Shown: piece by piece, positions 1-5,261 of the stretch
How positions within the stretch are numbered: position 1 is the first letter of the stretch
How the letters are laid out: each line of letters starts with the position of its first letter
From: an uncultured Oscillospiraceae bacterium
GTDB taxonomy: Bacteria > Bacillota > Clostridia > Oscillospirales > Oscillospiraceae
Length of the DNA: 5,852 nucleotides
Assembly (NCBI GenBank): GCA_944385595.1
Contig: CALWXY010000094.1
Coordinates: forward strand, 1 to 5,852
Direction of reading: 5' to 3'
The notes under the pieces: generated by a model
What the model saw: only the letters and a program-made list of their open reading frames with translations
What the model was told of the DNA's origin: nothing
Database searches by the model: none
Translations under genes and position numbers: made by a program

Positions 1-1
1 C

Positions 2-10
2 TGATATAGT
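2..10 (+). promoter_or_regulatory. possible extended -10 element upstream of the YcxB-like gene
   Basis: The bases TGATATAGT form an extended -10 (TGN plus TATAGT) about 34 bases before the ATG of the first gene. Any -35 box would lie outside the window, so only half of the promoter can be judged. Confidence 0.3.
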
Positions 11-43
11 GGTGCCCACATCACACGGCTTACGGAGGCTTAC

Positions 44-559
44 ATGGAATTCACTTGCCGCACCAAATACGATTTGAACACGCTGACCGCCATGGCGCGG
101 GCCGTGCGGAAAACCGTCCGCAGCGAGCGGAGCGTCACAAGCCGCCGCCGCGGCTGGTTCATAGCCGGTCTGTTCGCGCTGTCCATGTGGATGTCCTGGG
201 GCACGGCGTGGCAGATTGCGCTCACCTGCGCCGTCGCCGCCGTTCTGGCGCTGGTGTCCTGGAAGGAGGACGCCATAAACGCCCGTCTGGCCATGCGCGC
301 GGCCCTGCCCGGCACCGAGGTCGCCGACGCGCTGTTTCGCGCGGACTGCTTCCTGATAAAAACCGCCGCCGCGGAGACCTCATGGCAGTACGACGGCATC
401 CTCGCCGCCGCGGAGACTGGCGGGTACATCGTCTTCGTCATGGGCAGGGACCACGCCCTCGCCTTCGACAAGGCCGCCCTCTCCGGCGGCAGCCTGACGG
501 AATTTCGCGCCTTCATCGAGGAGAAATCCGGCCTCAAACTCCGCAGCATCGGCGGCTGA
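44..559 (+). CDS. YcxB-like membrane protein
   Basis: The 171-residue protein begins at an ATG placed 5 bases after GGAGG (34-38). Residues about 37-73 form two closely spaced hydrophobic segments, probably a membrane hairpin, with a basic N-terminal stretch (SRRR, 33-36) just before it. The cytoplasmic C-terminal half (about 95-165) has the pattern of the YcxB-like C-terminal domain: an aromatic-rich strand around TSWQYDGI, then GGYIVFVMGRDHALAFDK, then a helix ending near EEKSGLK. The length and layout (N-terminal region, two helices, soluble domain) fit the YcxB family, whose biochemical role is not established. The gene seems to be transcribed alone, because a strong terminator follows 19 bases after its stop. 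The family call rests on pattern memory, not a search. Confidence 0.75.
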   Translation: MEFTCRTKYDLNTLTAMARAVRKTVRSERSVTSRRRGWFIAGLFALSMWMSWGTAWQIALTCAVAAVLALVSWKEDAINARLAMRAALPGTEVADALFRADCFLIKTAAAETSWQYDGILAAAETGGYIVFVMGRDHALAFDKAALSGGSLTEFRAFIEEKSGLKLRSIGG

Positions 560-577
560 AACTGAACAGCGCAAGCA

Positions 578-611
578 AAAAAGGCGTCCGGCTTTTGCCG
601 GGCGCCTTTTT
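578..611 (+). terminator. rho-independent terminator of the YcxB-like gene
   Basis: A 15-bp stem (578-592 with 597-611, one T-G wobble) closes a TTTT loop. The GC-rich core is flanked by an A-run on the left and a T-run on the right, so it could also work on the opposite strand. It separates the YcxB-like gene from the MerR/lipoprotein unit. Confidence 0.85.
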
Positions 612-667
612 CCTCTCTCGCGAAATTTACAGCTTATCTTGCGGGATGCGATTTTTCCGCAAAGCTC

Positions 668-697
668 TTGACTGCACGCCGCGTGCAGTTTTACCGT
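668..697 (+). promoter_or_regulatory. palindromic operator with TTGACT box upstream of the MerR gene
   Basis: TTGACT (668-673) overlaps a perfect inverted repeat, ACTGCACGC at 671-679 and GCGTGCAGT at 681-689, around one central base. MerR-family regulators typically bind a dyad lying between unusually spaced -35 and -10 boxes, and the CTTGACT...AGTTTTA layout fits that style. The best -10 is only TACCGT (692-697, 18-base spacer). Transcription from it would start near 704, downstream of the Shine-Dalgarno site, giving an almost leaderless message. The palindrome is certain. Its use as an autoregulatory operator is inferred, and the real promoter may lie further upstream. Confidence 0.55.
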
Positions 698-712
698 GAG
701 GAGGAAATGCAC

Positions 713-1039
713 ATGAGACAGACGCTGCGCCAGCTGTGCGCCGAACTGAAGGTATCCCGCCGGGCTGTACAGGGCTACGAAAAGGCCGGGCTCGTCGCCC
801 CGGCCGGGAAAAACAAATACGGCCATCTGCTCTACGGCGAGCCGGAGCGCGAGCGCATCCGGCTCATACGCTTCTATCAGGAGCTGGGCTTTCGCCTGAG
901 CGAGATCCGCGAGCTGATCGATGCCCCGGAGGCCGTCAGAAAAGCAGCCGTCGAGGCCAAAACCGCCGCGCTCGAGGCGGAACTGTTCCGCCTGCGCGAG
1001 CTTATTTCACTGGCAAAGGAGTATATCGCCGCGCCGTAG
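713..1039 (+). CDS. short MerR-family transcriptional regulator
   Basis: The 108-residue protein starts at the second ATG (713), 9 bases after TGAGGAGG (697-703). The ATG at 707 is only 3 bases from that site, and an upstream TTG at 668 falls inside the palindrome. Residues about 1-21 form the helix-turn-helix. GYEKAGLVAP (21-30) is the family's usual YEkxGL turn into the wing, and KYGHLLYGEPERERIRLIRF (35-54) leads into the second helical pair. LGFRLSEIRELID (58-70) is the conserved helix preceding the dimerisation coil. Residues about 74-104 form an alanine- and glutamate-rich coiled coil. No ligand-binding domain follows, and the only cysteine is C9, so a metal-sensing role is not evident. 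It lies 57 bases upstream of the lipoprotein gene in the same direction, and probably controls itself and that gene. Confidence 0.85.
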   Translation: MRQTLRQLCAELKVSRRAVQGYEKAGLVAPAGKNKYGHLLYGEPERERIRLIRFYQELGFRLSEIRELIDAPEAVRKAAVEAKTAALEAELFRLRELISLAKEYIAAP

Positions 1040-1096
1040 CCGTCATGCGCTTTCGGAGCTTCGCGTCCCACTCTCAAAATCAAAGGAGGAACAAAC

Positions 1097-2452
1097 ATGA
1101 AAACGAAATTTCTGCCCGCTTTGCTCGCACTTGCGCTGCTCGCCTCGCTCGCGGCCTGCGGCGAGCCGTCGAGCGCGGAGAGCGCCGCGCCCGAATCCGC
1201 CGCGCCCGACCTCTCGCCCGCAATCTTCAATTCCGAGCCCGCCATAGAGCCGACCGTCCTGCTCGACAAAGACGGCGTCAAAATCACGGCGGATTCTCTC
1301 AGCTACTCCGAATACGATGCCGAGCTGAATCTGACCATAGAGAACACCAGCGGCAAAAACCTCTCGTTCAGCAGCGGCACCATGGGCTACAGCTGCAACT
1401 CCGTGAACGGCTACATGGTCTCAGGCGGCTACATGTCCTGCGATGTGGCCGACGGCAAAAAGGCGAAGGAGTCCGTCTCCTTCGACTACGACTCCCTCCT
1501 CGTCTACGGCATAGACGAGATTGCCGACCTGGAGATGGGCTTCGCCATACGCGACGAGGACTATAACTACAGCTACACCGGCCCGCTCCCGCTCAAAACC
1601 ACCGCCTACGACGCCCACGACTACGGCGTCAACCGCTATCAGGAGGCGATATCCGGCCGGTCGGCCTCGCTGTTCGGCTACGAGACCGTCTGGTTCTCCG
1701 ACGAGTCCCTCTATGACGAAAACGGCGTGAAGCAGCTCTCGAGCGCCCTGCTGCGGAGCGAATCCGGCGAGCCGGCCATGCTGCTGGAATTTGAAAACAC
1801 CGGCGACTCCATGCTCTATCTCAGCGCGGAGAACGTGGCCATAAACGGCCTCGCGACCGCCAGCCTCTCTTGGGCGACCGGCGAGGTGAACCCCGGCAAG
1901 CGCTACATCATGGAGCTGGAGCTGAGCTCCATCCTCGACCCGGCCTACTGGGAGCCGTGCGGCATCGAGGAGCTCGCCTCCGTGGCGCTGACCGTCGTCC
2001 AGGAGGACGCGGAGAGCCGCGACACGGCCCCGGCGCGGCGCATCGAGCTGGAAATCCCCGGCGCGGAGGGCGGCTTCGACCCGTCGGGCGCCGAGGTCTG
2101 CAGCTCCGGCGGAATCCGCATAGTCTTCAAGGGCCTCATGGACGACGACTCCGGCTACAGCTCCGATGTCATCGCCCTCCTGCTCGCGGAGAACAACAGC
2201 GGCAGGCCGCTCTACATAGCCTGCGAGTACGACTCGCTCTCCGTGAACGGCTACATGGCCGACGCCTACTACTACGGCCCCGAGCTTGAGGACGGGCAGA
2301 GCGGCGTCATCGAGCTCCGCCTGCCGGAGAGCTCGCTCGAGGAGCTGGACATTGCCTCCGCCGCGGACATAGCGGAGCTGGAGCTGGGCTTCGAGTTCCG
2401 CTACGATTCCGGCGGCTCCGACTCGGCGACCGTCGCGATTCCGCTCGGCTGA
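1097..2452 (+). CDS. secreted lipoprotein with three diverged tandem domains
   Basis: The 451-residue protein has an ideal start, with AAGGAGG placed 8 bases before the ATG. MKTKFLPALLALALLASLAAC is a type II signal peptide with lipobox LAAC (C21). A low-complexity Ser/Ala/Glu/Pro linker (about 23-40) would tether the rest to the outer face of the membrane. The remainder looks like three copies of one beta-rich domain of 110-125 residues: about 53-167, 195-320 and 331-450. Copies 1 and 3 share SVNGYM (residues 103-108 and 383-388), a D-G turn and an 'IADLEMGF / IAELELGF' strand. Copy 2 matches more weakly, with FENTGDSMLYLS and VAINGLA. The repeated 'x-E-N-x-S/T-G' strands resemble immunoglobulin-like or DUF-type domains common in Firmicute lipoproteins. 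No enzyme motif or binding partner was recognised. It is probably cotranscribed with the MerR gene. Confidence 0.85.
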   Translation: MKTKFLPALLALALLASLAACGEPSSAESAAPESAAPDLSPAIFNSEPAIEPTVLLDKDGVKITADSLSYSEYDAELNLTIENTSGKNLSFSSGTMGYSCNSVNGYMVSGGYMSCDVADGKKAKESVSFDYDSLLVYGIDEIADLEMGFAIRDEDYNYSYTGPLPLKTTAYDAHDYGVNRYQEAISGRSASLFGYETVWFSDESLYDENGVKQLSSALLRSESGEPAMLLEFENTGDSMLYLSAENVAINGLATASLSWATGEVNPGKRYIMELELSSILDPAYWEPCGIEELASVALTVVQEDAESRDTAPARRIELEIPGAEGGFDPSGAEVCSSGGIRIVFKGLMDDDSGYSSDVIALLLAENNSGRPLYIACEYDSLSVNGYMADAYYYGPELEDGQSGVIELRLPESSLEELDIASAADIAELELGFEFRYDSGGSDSATVAIPLG

Positions 2453-2624
2453 GAGCCGCCTCCGCCGGAATTTTCTCAAAAATCCTCCGCTCTGTGACTT
2501 TATCACAGACTCCGCCGGCCTTTTGCGCTACACTGTGTACAAGCTCGGGACGAGCTGAACAGGAAGAAATCGAAACGCAGATAGATGCCCCCGGAGGGCA
2601 GAATAAAATTTAAGGAGGTAATTT
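2453..2624 (+). other. intergenic leader with small hairpins before the pterin-synthase-like gene
   Basis: This 172-base gap holds several inverted repeats: TCTGTGA/TCACAGA (2491-2497 with 2503-2509), the palindrome TACACTGTGTA (2529-2539), AGCTCG/CGAGCT (2542-2547 with 2551-2556) and TGCCC/GGGCA (2586-2590 with 2596-2600). An AT-rich tail and an excellent AAGGAGGT site (2612-2619) follow. CTCCGCCGG occurs twice (2460-2468 and 2510-2518). A weak terminator for the lipoprotein may form from ATTCCGGCGG (2406-2415, inside the coding end) and CCGCCGGAAT (2462-2471), followed by TTTCTC. No clear -35/-10 pair was found. The hairpins before a pterin-related gene invite comparison with preQ1, tetrahydrofolate or molybdenum-cofactor riboswitches, but none of their conserved cores could be recognised. 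Confidence 0.4.
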
Positions 2625-3191
2625 ATGAGAAGTATAACCACACTGGACCTGCAGTACGCCCACCGCTTTTACGGCTTCAAGGGCGAGGCTCAATATCTCC
2701 ACGGCCACACCGGCGTGCTCACCATAGAGGTTGAGGACAGCGTCGAGCCGGGCGTCAACATGGTGTTCCCCTGCAACGAGATTCAGAAGACCGCCTGGTC
2801 CGTGCTGAAGAATTTCGACCACGCGCTGATTCTGCGCCACGACGACCCGCTGCTGCCCGCGATTCTGAAGGTCTACGAGGAGCAGGGCATACGCGACGGC
2901 GCGCCCCAGAACCAGATGAAAGGCCCCGCCTTCGAGACCGAGCTCGCCAAGGCCTACCCGGAGTGCCGCCTGGTGGTCACCAAAGAGACCATGACCGTCG
3001 AGGGCATGATCAAGATTGTCTACGACCTGCTCAAGGACAAGCTGAACATCGCCAAAATCACCTTCACCAGCGGCGTCAACGCGGCCTCCGCCGAGTTCGA
3101 GACGCGCAACAAAATCGACCGCTGCCCGCTGTGCGGCATCGCGCTGAACGAAAAAGGCGTCTGCCCCAAGTGCGGCTACAAAAAAGGCTAA
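2625..3191 (+). CDS. 6-pyruvoyl-tetrahydropterin synthase/QueD-like protein with C-terminal zinc ribbon
   Basis: The 188-residue protein starts at an ATG 5 bases after AAGGAGGT. It has the pterin synthase fold signature. H13 (in YAHRF) and H26 and H28 (in LHGH) match the three zinc-binding histidines. FDH (64-66) matches the Asp/His active-site pair, and TVEG (124-127, E126) matches the family's pterin-anchoring glutamate. Family members make 6-carboxytetrahydropterin for queuosine or related pterins. Here the catalytic cysteine, normally four residues before the first H of HGH, is alanine (A22), and the usual 'V-D-F' stretch reads VFPCNEIQ, with a cysteine at C50. The end, residues 167-183 (CPLC and CPKC), is a zinc ribbon absent from standard QueD. 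The reaction is therefore uncertain: a variant pterin enzyme or a non-catalytic relative. No other queuosine or folate gene is in the window. Confidence 0.8.
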   Translation: MRSITTLDLQYAHRFYGFKGEAQYLHGHTGVLTIEVEDSVEPGVNMVFPCNEIQKTAWSVLKNFDHALILRHDDPLLPAILKVYEEQGIRDGAPQNQMKGPAFETELAKAYPECRLVVTKETMTVEGMIKIVYDLLKDKLNIAKITFTSGVNAASAEFETRNKIDRCPLCGIALNEKGVCPKCGYKKG

Positions 3192-3212
3192 CCTGCAACA
3201 GAGATAATTACA

Positions 3213-3253
3213 GGCATAGTGTCCCGGCTTCCGCCGGGAAACCATGCCTTTTT
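3213..3253 (+). terminator. terminator between the convergent pterin-synthase-like and zinc-ribbon genes
   Basis: An interrupted stem pairs GGCAT (3213-3217) with ATGCC (3244-3248) and CCCGGC (3223-3228) with GCCGGG (3233-3238), around a TTCC loop. TTTTT (3249-3253) follows. On the minus strand only a broken T-rich tract follows the stem, so its effect on the opposite gene is probably weaker. The T-run overlaps the stop codon of the minus-strand gene, making the gene ends very compact. Confidence 0.8.
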
Positions 3254-3833
3254 ATTTATGTCCGCGGCGCCGGGTGTCCTCCAAAATCGCGAGCAGGCGC
3301 TGTTTCAGCCCCTCTTCCCCGGTGAACACGCCCTCCACCGCGCTCAGGCCGTCCACGACCGTGTCCAGCCAGCCGCCGCGCAAGTCCTCCGGCGGCAGCT
3401 CCGCCCAGAACGAACCGAGCCGCTCGCCCGTCAGCGAGAACATATCCCCGAACGCCGCCTCACCGCTCTGCGCCGCGCCCAGCACCTCCGCCGCAGTGCA
3501 GAACGTGTGCCGCTCGAAAAACGCTTTCAGCAGATGCAGGTTGCGCGGCGTCTGCCGCTCCTCCGGGATGAGCGCCTCCGTCATCCCGTACAGCGCCAGC
3601 TTGCAGCTCAGGGTGAGCGTCTCGTCGCTCTCGCCGTATCGCGCCTGCACGCCCTCCACTATGGACACGACGCCCTGCTCCAGCACCTCCGCCGCCAGCT
3701 CCGCGCGCAGCTTCTCGCGCTCCGGCCGGCTGAGCGAGCTGATGTCCCCAAAGTCGCCGCACCAGCCGCACTCCCAGCCGTCGCCCCTCAGCATCACGGG
3801 ACTTCCGCAGTTCGGACAGTAAATCGTCGCCAT
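3252..3833 (-). CDS. hypothetical zinc-ribbon protein
   Basis: The 193-residue protein starts at an ATG preceded by GAGGAGG (spacer 7), which supports this start. Residues 6-25 form a compact zinc ribbon, C6-x2-C9 and C22-x2-C25, with a GDGWECGWCGD knuckle. The rest is predicted to be mainly helical and acidic (about 33-190), with no signal peptide or membrane segment. I do not recognise the helical part. Ribbons of this type usually bind nucleic acid or protein, or only stabilise a fold, so no function is assigned. It is transcribed alone from its own promoter (3892-3920), divergent from the small-protein/prolyl-tRNA editing operon. Its coding sequence shows no sign of damage. Confidence 0.75.
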   Translation of the reverse strand: MATIYCPNCGSPVMLRGDGWECGWCGDFGDISSLSRPEREKLRAELAAEVLEQGVVSIVEGVQARYGESDETLTLSCKLALYGMTEALIPEERQTPRNLHLLKAFFERHTFCTAAEVLGAAQSGEAAFGDMFSLTGERLGSFWAELPPEDLRGGWLDTVVDGLSAVEGVFTGEEGLKQRLLAILEDTRRRGHK

Positions 3834-3862
3834 TTCGTTTCCTCCTCAGGCATTCAGGCTAT

Positions 3863-3880
3863 GGCGAAGCAGGCTTCGCC
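3863..3880 (-). other. hairpin in the 5' leader of the zinc-ribbon gene
   Basis: GGCGAAG (3863-3869) and CTTCGCC (3874-3880) form a perfect 7-bp stem with a 4-base loop. It starts about 5 bases after the predicted transcription start of the minus-strand gene. It has no T-run and does not cover the Shine-Dalgarno site, so a role in mRNA stability is the simplest guess. Confidence 0.45.
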
Positions 3881-3891
3881 TTCCTGCGCCT

Positions 3892-3920
3892 ATTGTACCG
3901 CATCGGCGCGCGCTCCACAA
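3892..3920 (-). promoter_or_regulatory. promoter of the zinc-ribbon gene
   Basis: Read on the minus strand, TTGTGG (3920-3915) and TACAAT (3897-3892) are separated by exactly 17 bases. Transcription would begin near 3885, giving a leader of about 50 bases that ends in GAGGAGG. A 6-bp inverted repeat (CGCGCT at 3909-3914, AGCGCG at 3920-3925) overlaps the -35 box and might be an operator. Confidence 0.65.
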
Positions 3921-3931
3921 GCGCGGCGCGA

Positions 3932-3960
3932 TTGCTTTTGCATATAAAGCCTGGTATACT
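3932..3960 (+). promoter_or_regulatory. promoter of the small-protein/prolyl-tRNA editing operon
   Basis: TTGCTT (3932-3937) and TATACT (3955-3960) are separated by 17 bases, and TGG immediately before the -10 makes it an extended -10 element. Transcription would start near 3967, just ahead of GGAGGG (3978-3983) and the ATG at 3990. Its -35 box lies only 11 bases from that of the divergent minus-strand promoter. Confidence 0.75.
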
Positions 3961-3989
3961 TTAGTCAGAAAAGCTCCGGAGGGATTGCA

Positions 3990-4201
3990 ATGGCCAAATC
4001 TAAAAGCGGAGCGCCATGCCGTGCGGCGGCGACGGCAGCCCGTCATACGAGAGCGTCACGACCTACGAGTATGAGGACGGCCTGCTTGTCCGCGAGGTGG
4101 AGACAAAGACCTTCGCCCGCCACAGCAGCGAGGGGCACAGCCCCAGCAGCGTCGCCACCCGCGTCTACAGCTACGGCTGGGTCTACGCCCCCGCGCGGTG
4201 A
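3990..4201 (+). pseudogene. hypothetical ~70-residue protein, frameshifted near its start
   Basis: The promoter, GGAGGG site and ATG at 3990 are good, but the frame entered there turns into an Arg/Ala/Thr-rich shadow after about six codons. The frame that looks like real protein (SYESVTTYEYEDGLLVREVE) runs from 4016 to the TGA at 4199-4201 and has only a poor site of its own. A stop (TAA, 4001-4003) lies just upstream in that frame. Adding one A to the AAAA at 4002-4005 joins them into a 70-residue protein beginning MAKSKKRSAMPCGGD. I recognise no family. The alternatives are a natural frameshift, a sequence error, or genuine initiation at ATG 4016. As written, the 3990 frame runs without a stop through the next gene to 4400. 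Confidence 0.55.
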
Positions 4202-4223
4202 GTTGGAACAGGGAGGAATTGCG

Positions 4224-4400
4224 ATGACGGAGCTGGAGAAAATCGCCCGCAGGCCGACAGGAAACGGGCGTCTGCTCGGAATCTCCACCGAGCAGCGCCA
4301 GGGGGCGAACGGGATTTATACGGTCGTGGTGTACGACAAAGCGGCGCAGCAGTTCATCATCGACAATCTCGACGCAGCGGTCGGGCCGTGCGGCGGGTGA
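4224..4400 (+). CDS. hypothetical 58-residue protein
   Basis: The ATG at 4224 follows GGGAGG (4211-4216) by 7 bases, a strong signal showing that this is a separate gene and not the tail of the longer open frame starting at 3990. The protein begins MTELEKIARRPTGNGRLLGI, continues through NGIYTVVVYDKAAQQFIIDN and ends VGPCGG. It looks like a small soluble alpha/beta domain with no signal peptide. I do not recognise it. It starts 22 bases after the preceding small gene and ends 25 bases before the prolyl-tRNA editing gene, so the three form an operon. The 12-mer GCCGTGCGGCGG near its 3' end (4385-4396) also occurs near the start of the previous gene (4018-4029). Confidence 0.6.
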   Translation: MTELEKIARRPTGNGRLLGISTEQRQGANGIYTVVVYDKAAQQFIIDNLDAAVGPCGG

Positions 4401-4425
4401 ACATTCTGAGAAAGCGGGGCTGACG

Positions 4426-4913
4426 ATGGATAAGCGGGAGATTTACGACCTTCTGGCCGCGCGCGGCATCGACTTCGAGGTGACCGAGCACGCGGCCGTG
4501 TTCAACATGGCGGAGATGGCCGAGGTTCGGCTGCCGTACCCGGAGTCCGACGCCAAAAACCTCTTCGTCAGGGACGACAAAAGCGAAATTACTATCTGAT
4601 CACGGTCAGGGGCGACAGGCGCGTCGACCTGAAAGCCTTCCGTCTGCGGCACGGCACGCGCCCGCTCAGCTTCGCCTCGGACTCCGATTTGATGGACATG
4701 CTCGGCCTCATCCCCGGCGCGGTAACCCCGCTCGGCCTGCTCAACGACCTCGGGCGCCGCGTGTCCTTCTGGCTCGACAGCTCGTTTCTGGACTCCCCCG
4801 GCCTGATCGGCGTCCACCCCAACGACAACACCGCTACCGTGTGGCTCAAAACCGCGGACCTGCTCCGCCTCCTGCGCGAGCACGGCACGCAGATTGCGCT
4901 CTTCGAGGCGTGA
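4426..4913 (+). pseudogene. prolyl-tRNA editing protein (YbaK/ProX family), single frameshift
   Basis: The first frame (ATG 4426 to TGA 4597-4599) gives MDKREIYDLLAARGIDFEVT and continues to DAKNLFVRDDK, the N-terminal half of the YbaK/ProX fold, with the conserved lysine at K44. A second frame from about 4581 to the TGA at 4911-4913 gives KRNYYLITVRGDRRVDLK, then GLIPGAVTPLGLLND and GVHPNDNTATVWLK, all typical of the family. One extra A in the AAAA at 4579-4582 restores a normal 162-residue protein. Family members hydrolyse wrongly charged tRNA-Pro (for example Ala-tRNA-Pro) in trans. As written, translation stops after 57 residues and no function is expected. The ribosome site is weak (GCGGGG, 4414-4419), so it may rely on coupling to the upstream gene. 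Natural decay and a sequence error both remain possible. Confidence 0.9.
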
Positions 4914-4923
4914 GCGGCAAATG

Positions 4924-4962
4924 AAAACAGGGCTCGGAGGCTTTGCCTCCGAGCCCTGTTTT
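4924..4962. terminator. bidirectional terminator between convergent operons
   Basis: A perfect 18-bp stem (4924-4941 with 4945-4962) closes a TTT loop. On the plus strand it ends in TTTTT (4959-4963) after the editing gene. On the minus strand it ends in TTTT after the hydrolase remnant, whose stop is at 4980. The perfect pairing shows no drift despite the broken genes on both sides. Confidence 0.92.
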
Positions 4963-4979
4963 TCTCCATATGTCATCTC

Positions 4980-5252
4980 TCAGCGCGCGGACGCCAGGAA
5001 GGCCGAGACGGCCTCCACGGTCTGCTCCTGCTGCTCGGCGGCGGTAATCGTCGCGGGCGAATCCCCCTTCTGGGGGCCGTAGTTGCCGAACTGGGCGTGG
5101 TTGCCGCCCTCCTGCGCCAGCACGGCCAGCGCCTCGCCGTCCGCGTGGTAGTAATCGGAGGCGTACAGGAAAAACGCCGCCGCCAGCGCAATCAGGACGA
5201 TTCCGCCCGCCGGCAGCAGCTTTTTTCGCCGGGACATGCGCTTAGTCTCCAT
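4980..5252 (-). pseudogene. alpha/beta-hydrolase-like membrane protein with internal deletion
   Basis: This open frame encodes only 90 residues. Residues 1-47 match the start of a Firmicute membrane-anchored alpha/beta hydrolase family: basic MSRRKK, a hydrophobic helix (about 13-31), then YASDYYHADGEALAVLA. From residue 48 the sequence jumps to the family's C-terminus, EGGNHAQFGNYGPQKGD and EEQ-like EQQEQTVEAVSAFL, where H52 would be the catalytic histidine. The central domain with the GxSxG nucleophile and the acidic residue, roughly 150-170 residues from memory of full-length relatives, is missing. The junction keeps the reading frame and lies near 5105-5125. The ATG is 9 bases from the upstream EFR1 stop, and the sequence TGAGG overlaps that stop, suggesting translational coupling. 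It cannot act as a hydrolase; a small membrane peptide could still be made. Confidence 0.8.
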
Positions 5253-5261
5253 CCCGCCGCC

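Noticed and set aside
639..662. Inverted repeat TTGCGG/CCGCAA as a second terminator or attenuator
   Set aside because: It has a short 6-8 bp stem with an 8-base loop and no T-run after it. It was not strong enough to list as a feature.
380..826. 148-residue minus-strand frame across the first gene end and the MerR start
   Set aside because: It runs through a strong terminator and a promoter region against two good plus-strand genes, and shows no domain.
1421..2506. 361-residue open frame on the minus strand opposite the lipoprotein gene
   Set aside because: Its composition is Val/Gly/Ala/Arg-rich with no recognisable motif, and it lies wholly against a convincing lipoprotein gene. Such antisense frames are expected in GC-rich coding DNA.
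2586..2619. A class I preQ1 riboswitch ahead of the pterin-synthase-like gene
   Set aside because: The hairpin loop has only 5 bases and lacks the long loop and matching A-rich tail needed for the pseudoknot.
3990..4400. A single 136-residue protein from ATG 3990 to 4400
   Set aside because: Codons after the first six read as Arg/Ala/Thr/Pro-rich shadow sequence, and a strong internal ribosome site with ATG at 4224 marks the true second gene. The long frame exists only because GC-rich DNA lacks stops.
4579..4600. Programmed -1 ribosomal frameshifting in the editing gene
   Set aside because: The site reads GACAAAAGCG. A tRNA on AAA would slip onto CAA, a poor pairing, and the family does not use frameshifting. 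A missing A is simpler.
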